Below, piece by piece: positions 1-11,592 of a stretch of 64,000 nucleotides of DNA. A program made the position numbers and the translations under genes. The notes beneath the pieces were generated by a model, which was not told the DNA's origin, searched no databases, and saw nothing but the letters and a program-made list of their open reading frames with translations. Source of the stretch: Pseudogymnoascus destructans (taxonomy: Eukaryota > Ascomycota > Leotiomycetes > Thelebolales > Thelebolaceae); the NCBI RefSeq assembly GCF_001641265.1, contig NW_020167527.1, positions 558,001 to 622,000 of the forward strand. Reading direction: 5' to 3'. Numbering within the stretch: the first letter of the stretch is position 1; the number at the start of each line of letters is the position of its first letter.

Positions 1-1119
1 CATTGACGATTGCACCAAGGTAGTTATTGCTCAGTCTGAAGCTCGAAGTATTACGTTCACCGTCCTTTGAAGAGTCAGAGTCCCTGGGGCTCGATGGCAG
101 TCCCTTTCTCTGGACACCTCCGTCCAGTGACGAGTTCTTGGGGAAGTATGCAGGTTCGATATGTGCGGGTCCGTTCTCAGGCAGAGCGTTCTTTGCCAAT
201 GAGGCTTGGCGAGGAGGTGGTAAAAACTCGTTGTTGCCTTGCCCATCAGTGCTACCCATCTGGCTGGCATTTCGGACCAAGCCGAAGGCAGTAGTTGACT
301 TTCCACTGTGGCCAGTGTGCCCAGTATAGGTAGACGAGCCATCTCCACGTCTTGGTGCTCCGAATCCGCTGCGCATAGAAGCATTGTCATTTTGGAGTTC
401 GTTCACCGGGCGGTAAGGGTCCTCCTTGTTGTGGATCGACCTCGACAGAGAATGCAGGGACTCGGTTGAGTTATTCAGTCCTGGCGGGAGAAGATAAGGG
501 CTGTTGATGATGTCCAAGGACAACTGGCCTCGGTGGCCAGGCTTCTCGCTCATATCATAGTCGGACAGACCATTAGGGAGCTTCTTGCCCTTCCTTGCTC
601 CAGGGTGAGGTGGCATTCCGAGGCCGAAGTCAAGAGACTTGTGCTTATCGTTGGCATCCTCCTCTCTCGTCTTGCGGATGTGTCTGCGGTGCAGGTAGAT
701 TAAAGCGATGATAATGATCACAACAGGGACACTAGGTCATGATTAGCAGTGAATTTACCGACGGGAACATTGTCAACTCACGTCACACCGACAATGATGG
801 CAATAGTCGAAGATGACGCGGATTGCGGCTTCTCACACTTCGAGGAAGTGTCCTTAGGTCCGCACTCGGCTGTTGTAGATGCCGCAGAGGCACTCGACGT
901 AGTACTATCGCCGGACGAAGAAGTACCCGATGAAGTGGTATCACCTAGCGGGGAGCGGGGGAGGAGAAGAGAGGGAGTTGGCTGGGTGTATGATTTAATC
1001 AAAGTCGGAGCACCGCCCATCGTGAGCGGCCAGTGGATGTCATTGAGGTGCGGCTCCTCAGCGGCCTTCTTCTCTAGAGGAAAGGAGTGGATATCTTCAG
1101 CTGCAAGGCGGGTATCCAT
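1..1119 (-). CDS. Single-pass membrane protein with Ser/Thr-rich ectodomain, truncated by window edge
   Basis: Exon 1 runs 1119-782 and exon 2 from 731 past base 1. The 50-nt intron (781-732) has GTGAGT and CTAG ends. The splice joins a Ser/Thr/Ala-rich stretch (about residues 65-100, SSGTSSSGDSTTSSAS) to one membrane segment at about residues 104-126 (TIAIIVGVTVPVVIIIIALI), followed by the basic stop-transfer HRRHIRKTR. The cytoplasmic tail is polar, with blocks such as KSLDFGLGMPPHPG and SPYLLPPGLNNSTESLHSLS, and stays open to the window edge. No cleavable signal peptide is visible at the N terminus. This layout (O-glycosylatable exterior, one helix, long tail) is common in fungal cell-surface proteins of the Mid2/Wsc type; I recognise the tail as a recurrent fungal motif but not a named gene. 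A wall-sensor role is inference. Confidence 0.7.
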
Positions 1120-2774
1120 GGTGGATTTGTGTTGTCGGTCCTGCCGTGAAGCCTCCCGTGTAAGTGAAGGCTTCCGGTAATGAAGGTTGATGTGAATTTA
1201 TTTGTTGGGGTCGAGTTGCGGAGAGTGAGCTTGTGGGTAGACTGTCGCAATGTATGACTTTAGATGCGATGATTTCGTCAGCCGGGATGGACGCTGTTTC
1301 TATGCTGTATTGACTGATGCTGCTATCATAGACGTCGTGGTAGAATGAAAACAATCGACAAAAACGGAACTCAAAAGTCGATGAACTGGCAGTGCTGGAC
1401 CGTTGAAAAGAGTGACTTGGAATGAAGGACTTCGGGGTCAGGACTCGAAATGAGGGACAGTTATTGCTGAAGTAGCAAATGTGGGTTTTTAAATGAATGG
1501 CAGTCCTGCTCGGCAGGGACTATTGAATTATGGAAAGACGCAACTTGGATTGTTGTGATGGGCGGTTACATCAGGCTCGACGACGACGACGAGAAGGGAA
1601 CAAAGGACGAAGGTCCCAAGGCTCCAAGGCTCCAAGCTCCAACCAAGGCTCCAAGGCTCCAAGGCTCCAAGGCTCCAAGGCTCCAAGGCTCCAGCTCCAA
1701 GCTCCAAGGCTCAAAGGTGCGTGGTGCGAGGAGAAGTTCTGGCACTGGGATGGGTTCGATGGTGCCTGGGACGGTATAGACAGTGAGGCGGAGGTGAAAA
1801 CCTGGGGGCTTGACGGCGGGATGCTGGAAATTGAAACAGCGGATATCCCCTACGGCGCGTTCAGTAGGGTTAACATAGATTGGTGATCAAATGTGCATAC
1901 CATATTGGCTATAGTAGCACATTCTATATATACAACCAACCCCTTCATCTGTCGCCCCCACAACCCGAATCCCAAAGTGGTTTAACTCAGGAACATGAAC
2001 GAGATTGAAGTCTGCCACCAAATCGATAGTCAGACTCTACTTGTGGAACGTTCCATTCCCCCCCCCTACCCCCCCTACCCCCCCTACCCCCCCCCCCTTA
2101 CCACCCCCTCCTGATTCGACGAGGAAAAAACGGCTGGTCAGCAAAAAAGCCCCAACTCACCAAGTCCTTTACATGCATATGTACTCGAGTATACAAGCAT
2201 ATCTCCCAAGACAGGCCAAATTATGACCCTGCTAAACAACCGAAATGAGTGCTGATCTTAGGGCCAATATTTAATCAATTTCCACAGCTAGAAGCAAGGC
2301 ATGCTGGTCGTAAGTTACGCCTCAGCCGGGACGGTCGCGTTCGAGATGCTTCTTCAGCTCAGCAAGTTTTGACCAAGACTTGGAGACGCGGCTCGGCGCT
2401 GTTTGACGTACGGGTTTCTGGGAGTCGATGAGATGTGACAGAGTGCGGGGCCTGACAGCGAGAGAGCTTGGGTCTGCTTCAGTTGTCTCGGCCCCACATG
2501 AGGTCATTCGTGGTTTGTAGCATAGTTGAACAACGAGTCAGTTCCAAGTCGTGAATCCCCAAAACGCGAAAATGGAGAGGTAGGTAGGTATCATAACTAG
2601 TCGAGAGCGTCCACCGTCGTCATATTGCCCGTCAAAAACATCATATGTTCCTAAACTAGAGCATCGGCCGTGTCGTAAAACTGTCCGTTAAACATCAACA
2701 TGTTCAAATTTCACCAGCCCTCCTCCTATCCTTCCTTCCAATGAAATGCCCATTACATATCACCCATCCCGCAC
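1120..2774. other. Intergenic region with short repeats and a C-rich tract
   Basis: No convincing gene. It holds a tandem CTCCAAGG-type repeat at about 1609-1712 and a C-rich stretch with CCCCCCTA units at about 2057-2110. A short minus-strand ORF at 2322-2507 lacks any recognisable motif and was not called. The left part is the upstream region of the membrane protein gene; the right part is the 3' side of the CUE gene. Confidence 0.6.
1609..1712. repeat. CTCCAAGG-type minisatellite
   Basis: About twelve imperfect copies of an 8-14 nt unit built on AAGGCTCC. It lies in a non-coding region and reads as an artificial ORF in several frames. Confidence 0.85.
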
Positions 2775-4389
2775 TCAAGCATCCTTTGCCCCATCCTTCT
2801 TCTCATCCTTCACACCCTCAGCAGTATCCGACTTAACCGCAGCCCCACCTCCCTCCGCAGCACCTCCAACCTTCTTCGCCTCACCCTTCCCCTCCTTCCC
2901 CGCAGCCTTAACCTCCTCATCCTTCCCTCCTTCCCCTCCTTCCCCTCCTTCCCCTCCTTCCCCTCCTTCCCCTCCTTCCCCTCCCTCCCCTCCTTCCCCT
3001 CCTTCCCCTCCTTCCCCTCCTTCCCCTCCTTCCCCTCCTTCCCCTCCTTCCCCTCCTTCCCCTCCTTCCCCTCCTTCCCCTCCTTCCCCTCCTTCCCCTC
3101 CTTCCCCTCCTTCCCCTCCTTCCCCCAGCCTTAACCTCCTTCTCATCCTCACTATCCCCCAAACTAAACGGGTCATTGTCACCCTCCCCAACCGGATTCG
3201 GATCCACAGAGCTCAGCGGCTGCCACTTACTCTGCTTCCCCGAAGCCGGCGTCGTCGCATCCTTCGCCGCGCGCGGCGGTCCCCCATACACATCGATCTC
3301 CTCCGGCGGCCTGTTCTGGAACGACACCTTGCGACTCCCATCATTCGACCTCGGCGTCGCGGGCGTGGGCTTGAAGAGGTCGTGGTTGGCTAAGGGGCGG
3401 GTGGAGCGGCGCGCGTTGCCTGGGCTCTGGTTAGGAAGGGAGGTCGAGCGAGGTGTCACAATGTGGTGTAGCTCACTAGTATCATCGTTCAACTGTATGC
3501 CCGTGAAGTCATCGCTGAGGACCTGAGGATCCGCATCGTAGCGACGATAATTGTATTGCTGGTTCTGGTAGCCCTGGTTGTAGCCCTGTTCCTGGCGCTG
3601 CTGCTCTGCGTGGATGTCGCTGAGGTCGTCCCCGTCGATGCGCTTCTTGAGGTTGGTGAACCACCCGTTCACTTTGCTCTGTGTCTCGATGAAGCCTTTG
3701 CGTAGGTTCTCCTTGATCACTGGGAGGTCGTCGTCGATGAAGCTGTACTCGTCCTCCTCGTGGTACGAACCCGAGCGCTGGTTCGGTCCGCGTTGGGGGC
3801 CTCCCCTGTTGCGGTTGCGGTCCTGGGATGAATCGAAGTGCTCAGCCAGTTGCCGCGCGTAGAGCTCATCCGCCTCCAACTGCGTCAACTCAGGTCCAGC
3901 GCGAACAGGCCTAGGTGGCTGAGGAGGTGCCGCTTGCTCAGCGATAGTAGCCGCCTCAGCAGCTGCCTCTGGATCGGTCATGCCGAGGAGAGCGTTGAAT
4001 GCAGGCTCGATTTTGCCGCCGCTAGCAATCAAGACGGCCTTGATAACCGCAGCCTCGACTCCAGGGAACGCCTCCTTCAGGGTATTCTCCGCCTGTTGTT
4101 GCGCGCTGAGCGGCCTTGGGGGCTTCGCGGGTGCCTGTTCGGTTTCTGTGCCTGCGGCTGGCTGGCCGCCGGGAGCTGTGGTCTGCTCACCGCTCGCCAC
4201 GGGCGTTTCTTGAACATCGTCGTCGTCCATTTCCAGTGGTCGTGCGGTTGTTGGGGATTCGGCGCCGGAGCTGGTCTTCGTCTGTGTGATTATGTCAGTG
4301 AGCTAGCTGTGGTTTGTAGGATGACGTTGCATGGATGGTGGAGGCAATCCTACCGGTGGTGGGGATTCGGTTCTCTTAGGAGAGGACAT
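2775..4389 (-). CDS. CUE-domain ubiquitin-binding protein (Cue5-like), with apparent frameshifts in a coding minisatellite
   Basis: Exon 1 4389-4354 (MSSPKRTESPPP), intron 4353-4282 (GTAGGA..CACAG), exon 2 from 4281. A CUE domain lies at about residues 76-120 (LKEAFPGVEAAVIKAVLIAS), the FP and dileucine-type signature that binds ubiquitin; Cue5 is a selective-autophagy receptor for ubiquitinated aggregates in yeast. The rest is polar, with a Gln/Asn-rich stretch (QGYNQGYQNQQYNYRRYD). After DPFSLGDSEDEKEVKA the frame enters about 22 copies of a 9-bp unit read as GRR and stops at 2917. The plausible C terminus (KDEEVKAAGKEGKGEAKK.. to 2775) is in another frame. A missing base before the array (near 3126) and one in its last unit (2921-2928) account for both shifts, and exon 2 then becomes a multiple of three. 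An assembly error or a real frameshift are both possible. Confidence 0.75.
2921..3126. repeat. 9-bp coding minisatellite (CCTTCCCCT)n
   Basis: About 22 copies of a 9-bp unit inside the CUE gene, with one substituted copy near 2983 and an 8-nt copy at 2921-2928. All frames are open, reading GKE, GRR or EGG repeats on the coding strand, so length changes need not create a stop inside the array. Confidence 0.95.
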
Positions 4390-4785
4390 GATTGTCGGAA
4401 AGGGGTTGGGGGAAGATGGCAAAGATGATTTTATATCAAGCTTGGTGCCTAAGTACGCGTACGTAAATCGCAGAGGATCTATAGTCGTCGTAAGTGCTGT
4501 AAAAAGACGATTGCTTGCGCCTCACGACTTCAACGTCTTGTACCGCTTCGGGTGACGACGCCCTAGCCACCGAGGGGCTAATCCACGCCACATGCGACGC
4601 TTGGCATAAGGCTGACATTTTGGCCTTAATAATAAGGCATAAATAATTATGTAGCACAGAATTGCCCTTCAGCCTTCTCTCTCTTCCAACCCATGTGAGA
4701 GATAGAACCATTCCGAAAGTCGCGGCGGAAGAAGTATGAGGGTTCATTACATGATAGGTCAGAGACAACAAGGGTTATTTTAGTC

Positions 4786-6865
4786 ATGGCAGATTTCGAT
4801 CTTGCTACGAGCTTCATTCCCTCGTTATATAAACCCGCGTCACTACTGCCCATAGCAAAACATCGTGAGAGACTTCTTTATACCATTGAAACCCATGCGG
4901 TTACTATAGTGGTTGGCCAGACCGGGTGCGGTAAAAGCACCCAGCTGCCTCAGTTTTTAGAAAAGGCTGGGTGGTGTTCTGAAGGCAAGGCTATTGCTAT
5001 TACTCAGGCGAGTTTCTCTACCCGCATTTGAGGCATCGAAGCTAACTGCAAGATAGCCTCGAAGAGTAGCTGCTACGACAGTTGCCACAAGAGTCGCTGA
5101 AGAGTTCGGATGTACCCTCGGGCAGGAAGTTGGCTATTCGATCCGTTTCGAGGATGTGACTTCAGCGGCCACAAATATCAAGTTCCTAACGGATGGGCTT
5201 CTGCTTCGAGAGGCATTGGTGGACCCATTATTATCTCGATATTCCGTTATCATGGTCGATGAAGCTCACGAAAGATCTCTCAGTACAGATGTTTTATTGG
5301 GGGTTCTACGGAAAATCCATAACAGGAGGCCGGAGCTGAGAATCATCGTGAGCAGCGCTACACTTCAAGCAGAAGAGTTCCTCACCTTCTTTACTGCCGA
5401 AGACAGTGCCACCACGAAGGATTCAAATGGGACAGAAAGCGGCAAAGATGCGGGCGCAATTGTTAGTCTGGAAGGCAGGATGTATCCAGTGGACATTCTC
5501 TACACGGAGTCGCCCGCAGAGGACTATTTAGAGATGGCAATCCAAACAGTCTTCGACATTCACACGAAAGAGCCAAAAGGAGATATCTTAGTCTTCCTGA
5601 CAGGCCGCGAAGAGATTGATAAGGCTGTGCAAGCAATCTCAGGACGATCAGCGCAACTGCACCCCCGCGCAGAGACAATGATGGCCCTTCCCCTGTACGC
5701 CGGTCTTTCTACAGACCAGCAAATGTACGTCTTCGAGCCAGCACCCGAAAACACACGCAAAGTTATCTTCTCCACAAACATAGCCGAAGCATCCGTAACA
5801 ATCGACGGCATCATCTACGTAGTCGACAGTGGCTTCGTCAAACTCCGCGCCTTCAACCCCATGACCAGCATCGAAACTCTCACCGCAACTCCCATTTCAA
5901 AAGCCTCAGCAACACAGCGAGCCGGGCGAGCAGGCCGCACAAAACCAGGGAAATGCTTCCGTCTCTACACCGAATCCGATTACACCTCTCTCCCCCAATC
6001 CAGCATCCCCGAGATCCAACGTTCAAACCTCGCACCTGTCATCCTCCAGCTCAAGGCCCTAGGCATTGACAACATCGCGCGCTTCGGCTTCTTCACCTCT
6101 CCCCCCGCAGAACTCGTTATTCGCGCCCTCGAACTCCTCTACTCCCTGGGCGCGCTCGATACATACGCCAAGCTCACCCGTCCCCTGGGCGTGCGAATGG
6201 CCGAGCTTGCTATAGAACCCATGCTTTCAAAAGCCCTTCTCAGCGCATCATCATTCAATGTACTAAGTGAGATGCTCACCATAGCCGCCATGACGAGTCT
6301 CGGCGGCAGCGTATGGATCGAGCACTCCGACGAGCGCAAACGGCTCGAGATGACGCGACGGAAATTCGCAGCTGAAGAAGGCGACCACCTCACGCTGCTT
6401 AATGTGTATCAAGCGTTCATCACTACGGGAAAGAAGGATGTGAAGTTCTGCCGCGACAATTCGCTGAATTTCAAGAGCATGACCAGAGCGGTGAGCGTGC
6501 GGGGACAGCTGAAGCGGATGCTCGAGCGCTTTGGAATCGCTGTGGATGAGACGTTGAGTAGGAATGCGAATAAACAAGCGTTAGGTGCAGGTGGTATGGA
6601 TAAGGGAGAGGCGATACGGCGATGCTTGACGACGGGATTCTTTGCGCATGCGGCGAAGATGCAGCCGGATGGGACGTTTAGGAATGTAGCTGGGGGGACG
6701 GTGTTGCATGCGCATCCGAGCTCGTTGATGTTTAATCGGAAGGCGGGGTGGGTTGTTTTTCAGGAGGTTATGGAGGTGGGGGGGAAGACGTATGTTAGGG
6801 AGGTTACGAAGATTGAGAAGGATTGGTTGGTGGAGTATGCGCCGGAGTTTTATAAGGCGAAGTGA
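4786..6865 (+). CDS. DEAH-box ATP-dependent RNA helicase (DHX35-like)
   Basis: Exon 1 4786-5007, intron 5008-5056, exon 2 5057-6865; 676 residues, close to DHX35 (about 700). Visible motifs: Walker A GQTGCGKS (44-51), DEAH (142-145), SAT (174-176), FLTGREEID (motif IV region), STNIAEASVTIDG (V), QRAGRAGR (about 361-368, VI), then the HA2/ratchet and OB-fold region ending EYAPEFYKAK. The family unwinds RNA, and DHX35 is linked to spliceosomes. The intron uses a GC donor (CAG|GCGAGT) with branch site GCTAAC and acceptor GATAG. The join ITQ|PRRVAATTVATRVAEE restores motif Ia exactly, so the GC-AG intron is well supported. The N terminus is short, without the long extension of the Prp2/16/22/43 group. 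Assignment to DHX35 rather than another small DEAH protein rests on size and overall pattern. Confidence 0.9.
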
Positions 6866-7308
6866 GGGTGATGGGAGTGGGGTTGGGAAGCATTATGCTG
6901 GGAGTTTGGGGAAATGGATATCGTAGAATACTGATATAGGCTTGACATGAACCCATCTATATAAACCGAATATGCTAAATCTTAATTGTCAATTAAATTG
7001 TGGTGGAGCAATTTAAATTCGCAGTATATAATTTTATATCAGCACAAGAAAATAAATATAATGAAGCAAAACTTTAAAATAATTCAAGTAAATACTATCA
7101 TAACTAACGATCAGCAATACATAAATTCCATTAAAACAACAAATCCCTCTACCTGTACACGAATACACGAATATACGAACATCAATCTACCTACTTTACC
7201 ACCCTAGTCGACGTCACCCCTCCTCCCCCAGCCACGAACGAGGGGAACATCGAAGCGAGCCCTCTACATAACCCACAATACGAAATCTACCTGCAACAAA
7301 CCACCCAA
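6866..7308. other. AT-rich intergenic region
   Basis: About 440 bp, strongly AT-rich from about 6950 to 7150; no gene seen. It separates the helicase 3' end from tRNA-Phe. Confidence 0.6.
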
Positions 7309-7397
7309 GCGGCTTTAGCTCACTTGGGAGAGCGCCAGACTGAAGACAACTTCGGTTCGATATCTGGAGGCACTGTGTTCGATCCACAGAAGCCGCA
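7309..7397 (+). tRNA. tRNA-Phe (GAA) with a 16-nt intron
   Basis: The acceptor stem pairs GCGGCTT (7309-7315) with AAGCCGC (7390-7396), with discriminator A at 7397. The D arm is GCTC..GAGC; the anticodon stem is CCAGA (7335-7339) with TCTGG (7363-7367); the anticodon GAA is at 7342-7344; the T arm is CTGTG-TTCGATC-CACAG. The intron is about 7346-7361, one base 3' of the anticodon, the normal place for eukaryotic nuclear tRNA introns. It contains ACTTCGGT, resembling the yeast tRNA-Phe intron. Removing it leaves a 7-nt anticodon loop. Confidence 0.97.
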
Positions 7398-7714
7398 TTC
7401 ATCTGCGAATCGGGGATTACCTCGACTAACGAACACTTATTTTTTTGCCATTTTTTTCTGCGTGGGGGTATTGTGCGCACATAGATGGGGGAGGCTTGAG
7501 AGGGACGAGACATTGGTTTAAGGCACCAATGTATGTTATTGGACTGGAGATGTGTGTGCGTCACGGCAGCTGATTTTTTTGGGATATGGACGAGTTTTCT
7601 CCATGTTCATATTATTTCATATTGTGGTTGGTATATATATGCATCTCTAAAAAACAAATCCGAACACCACGCCCAATGCTTCCCACAATGCCGCTGTACT
7701 GTACTGTGTACCAC

Positions 7715-10099
7715 CTATGCCCTATTACCCTGTCTTAACTGGACAGTTCCATACCTCTGAAAGAGCTGGCGAACTATCATAACCCCAAACAAGGACAAAC
7801 CATACGTGCGAACAGGCCCGATAGCCCCAGGAACCACTGTATTCGACACCACCAATATGTACACCGCAGCCGCAGACTCAACAGCAGCAAGGATAGCAAA
7901 AGCGGCGCTCCACTTCGAGGCCGTCTTGGATATCGCAACCGTAGTATGATCCATAAGTGACCGGAGCCCAATGAGTATACACCCCGTCATCGCCGCCTGA
8001 GTCATCGATCTCGAATACTCCGTCGGCCTATGGAACGAGAGATTCCAAAACCACAATAAAACACCAAGTGCCACAGCGGTGAGGTTCCCAGACAACACCG
8101 ATACTGGTGAGCTACCCTGTGACTGCGCCTTTCCCCTCGCAGCCCGCTCGTTCTCCGCTGCTTCCCGCTCGTCAAACGAGAAGGCCGCTCCAAATGCGTC
8201 CGCCAACCCCGTAGTATCTTCATGAGAATCAGGTGGGAAAAACTTCGGCTGTGCAAACACAGCGTCCTGACGACTGGATTCTCTAGGCGCCCGAGAACCC
8301 TGGCTTGGTAGCATATTCAACGTCATTTTATTGAAGAAGTTCTGCTTCACCTCCTCGGAAGGGGCTGATAGTAGAGGCTGGTTTGGTGGATTTCGAAGTT
8401 TTCGTGCTGGTGTGATTGGGGCTGGGGGGACTTTGAACCAGAATGGTGAGAATTCTGGGCCGGATGGTGCTTGGTTGAAGTGTTGTCCGTCTCTTTGTGC
8501 GGATAAACCGCTGTTGAACGCTCGGTGCGCGGATTGGCTGGGCATCCATTCCATCTCATCTGGATCTGGGGCGTTGGCAACCTCCATTGACGTCGATTGT
8601 CCATTATTAGATGAGTATTTGCCCATAGCTCCCCTATTAGTTGGTGAAAATGGCGATGGGGAGCCCGTGATGCTTAGCGCCGAGCTTGATTTGGACAGAG
8701 TTTCTCGATTGCGGCATGATATATTAGATATAGACCCAGGGGAATCCCAAGGTTTCGACTGCGCAAAATTCGTCCTCGGCGTTCCTTGGGACGATACTGG
8801 CGAAGACGCTCCGACGGGCTCTTGAGAAATACTATTCAGGGCTTCGTATAAGCTATTGGGAGCATGGCTAGGTGATGATGTTGCTTTCCGTTTAGCAATG
8901 AGAGCTTCGCGGTCAGGCGTTGATGAAAATAGGGGTTTCGACCTGGCGATGACTTTCTTGGTTGTTGTCATAGAAACCTAAGAAAGTCAGTATGTCTGAA
9001 GGTAAAGCGACTAGTTATTGAACTTACCCAAGCTGTGAAGGCGAACATAAACGTATGTGCAGCCATATTTACCGACGATTTAGCATCGCCGAGAATCGAT
9101 TTACCACTGATATACCAAAGGAGTCCGCGAGCTAATAACAGCACGACTTGGTGTGAATACCACGATTCCAGGCCATGAACCTTATGAAGCCCATTCTTGA
9201 TCGTGTATCGAAACTCCGGATTCCACCATAGGGAGCCCAGGGAGAGGAGCAAGCTTGCCGTAGCTAAATCAGGAAGCCGCTGTGCTACCACATCTGAAAG
9301 ATGCGACCCAGCTGATAAAACGGGGTTGACCAAGCGATACAGGAACGGGCGTGAGGGGCCCATTCCGTCGTCAAGGATAGAATCTCCCAGGATAGAATCC
9401 CCTGCAAAAGAATCCACCGCAACAGGCTGAAAGCCCTCAAGGAGGGCCATAACCTCACAGGCCAGCTGCAAATAGATCCCAGTTGTCCAAGCTACCTTCC
9501 CCCCGTATTGTATTCTTTCTAACCAAGTGCGCTTGGCCTTTCGTCCAGGGCCACCATTCCTTCGGGTCCTCTCCAATTGTCTTCCATGCGCATCGACCTT
9601 GGCACTGTAGACGGCGCGCTTCATGCGATCCTGGACCTTGTCTACACAGTTTTCGCAGACCTGGGGATACCGCTCTTCTAGTTGCTGTTCGAAACGTTGG
9701 ATATTTTGTGACAATCTATCGTAATCGGGATGATCTGGATCTTCTGGGAGGTATTGCGCTAATGAGGAGCGATAGAGATGTTGATTTTTGATGCATGTTT
9801 GGCAAAATACGGAGTCGTCAGCCGACGCTGTCGACCATGTTGGAGGAGGAATGGCCTTCGCAAATGACCTGCCTGGCGAGGCTTCTTCGAATGTAGCTAC
9901 CGGGGGATCCGTAATATCTCCATTCTGTAACGTATTAGAAGTTATCAATGCAAGCAAATGAATCGCGTTTTACCTCATCCAAGTAGTTTACTGCCTCGCA
10001 GTTGGCGCACTCCCACTGGCGAATGCTACCATCCTGCCTGCGCGTTGACTTTCGGTTACAATAAAAGCAAACGAGAGGTCGACCCAGAGAGGAAGCCAT
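7715..10099 (-). CDS. ima1: Inner nuclear membrane protein Ima1 (Samp1/NET5 family)
   Basis: Three exons: 10099-9974, 9924-9028 and 8977-7715, with introns 9973-9925 and 9027-8978 (49-50 nt, GTAAAA..ACAG and GTAAGT..TTAG); 761 residues. The Ima1_N domain is clear: four CxxC pairs (CFYC at 11-14, CANC at 31-34, CQTC, CENC) bind zinc, followed by DRMKRAVYSAKVDAHGRQLE and a membrane segment. Further hydrophobic segments lie in the middle (HLSDVVAQRL..LLLSLGSLWW; FMFAFTAW) and near the C terminus (LTAVALGVLLWFWNL, FAILAAVESAAAVYILVV, GLSLFGVMIVRQL). Between them is a Ser/Pro-rich nucleoplasmic or cytosolic linker. In fission yeast Ima1 sits in the inner nuclear membrane and helps couple chromatin to the LINC complex. 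The start is supported by the first zinc pair. Confidence 0.9.
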
Positions 10100-10328
10100 G
10101 CGTTTCTATGCATCTAGTTTCGTTGTATGGACGGGAAATTGTAAATATTCGCAAGCTGTGTGTTTCAACTTTTGTGGATTCTGCCGTATTCCGAGCACCG
10201 CCTGGGGGTGGCTGTAGGGGTGGTAGGCGGTGAAGCGCACTGTGTTAACTTAGTATCAGGTCAAGGTGTTGGCTGTAGCTATGTGGCTCCTACCATAGCT
10301 CCAGGAACACGACTTTTTCATATGCAGG

Positions 10329-10786
10329 ATGGCGTCGAGCACTCCATCACCTACCCAATTAATACACACGTACAGACACTTGTACAAGGCCCTGCTGCAT
10401 GCAGTCAGATATTCGAAACCTAGCCGCCATGTTGTTCGAGACGAACTCCGTTGCGCCTTTCGAAAGTCTGATCCAAGCGCATACGATGCAGGGAAAATCG
10501 CCCGAACACTCGAGTTTATTGAAGGCGCTGGCAGGGAAAAAGGCATAGAACACCAGATATTGAAGAATATGTGTCACACGGAGAATATGAGAAGGTACAT
10601 CGCTGCGATGTAAGTTGAAGCCGAGAATGGACCAGCCTTTTGAGGACCAAGCTGACGGTTTATTATAGTGTGACGCATAGGTCGAAAGGACTGGCTGGTG
10701 CCGCTAAAGCGAAGTCTTTCGAACATTACAATAGCACAATTGCAATGCTGAATGATAGCATGGGCATGTGTTTACCGGTTCACTGA
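10329..10786 (+). CDS. Small LYR-like protein (DUF1763-type), probably mitochondrial
   Basis: Exon 1 10329-10609, intron 10610-10668 (GTAAGT..TATAG), exon 2 10669-10786; 132 residues. The N terminus LIHTYRHLYKALLHAVRYS resembles the LYR/complex-1 motif, with a following basic helix (RHVVRDELRCAFRKSD). These proteins usually act as adaptors for mitochondrial acyl-carrier protein or Fe-S assembly. I recall this fungal family as DUF1763, without an established reaction. The spliced C terminus (VTHRSKGLAGAAKAKSFEHY) is basic and helical. The gene is divergent from ima1, about 230 bp from its start. Confidence 0.7.
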
Positions 10787-11592
10787 AATAATGGAGCATG
10801 GCCAGATCCATGAGATACAGGGCGGTAGAAAGAGAACATCACTGGACCAACCAAGTCCAACAAAAGCAGAGAACACCATACTTGCTTGGACAGCAAACTC
10901 AAAAGGGCAGGAAATGTGTCTATAGTTTAGCCTGCTGTGTCAACCACTCACCACGGATCCAGAGCCAAACAACTCATCAGACACTGGCCGGAGAGAAACA
11001 AAATTCTTCCCACGGGGTTATACGACTATATTGGCAGAAGACCAGCAACTTGGCTATATCATCTCTTCAATTGGGGTGACCTGAGGAGGCGGCATGGGCA
11101 CCGTGATCCTCATCCAAGCGGTCAAGTTGAGATGAATACATCCGGACGATAACTGCAATATCTTAGGCAATTGCCCCCGAGAATAGCTCTACCGGGCGTC
11201 ACAAACCAATACTCTAATGTAAGATTTAATAAATGTAGATTATCATAATATCAAACGCTGCGCGTTGTTTACATATTGCTTGGTTTCGACTGTTCAATGC
11301 CGCAATAGGTGAGATTTCTACATAAATCTTTAATTCAGTGAAGCCTATAATTATAGGCCCTCTGATTGTAAATCATTTTACCATTTATCAAAAATTTATC
11401 GGAGATTTGTTGTAGTTCACATAAAAAGTGAAAGTAGGCGTAAGATACATTTACCACCAAATCTTACATAGTAGGTCGGATCCGGAAAAAGCTTGGCTCC
11501 AGCTCCGGAACCTCGCAACTTTAACGACAACCACCGCCAACTCCACGCAACGCCGCACCACCACCCTTAATTGACAGCCAACACCCCTCGTC
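10787..11592. other. Intergenic region
   Basis: About 800 bp with no recognisable gene. Short ORFs at 10798-11152 have no motif. The stretch 11210-11450 is AT-rich and precedes the complex I subunit promoter. Confidence 0.55.

Noticed and set aside
778..1180. Plus-strand ORF 749-1180
   Set aside because: Opposite to the Ser/Thr-rich exon of the membrane protein gene; it is a shadow frame.
2322..2507. Small minus-strand ORF as a gene
   Set aside because: 61 codons, no family match, no splice partner or conserved start context seen.
2746..3393. Plus-strand Pro/Ser repeat protein (SPP repeats)
   Set aside because: It is the reverse reading of the CUE-gene minisatellite, and the sequence beyond the repeat is the complement of conserved coding DNA.
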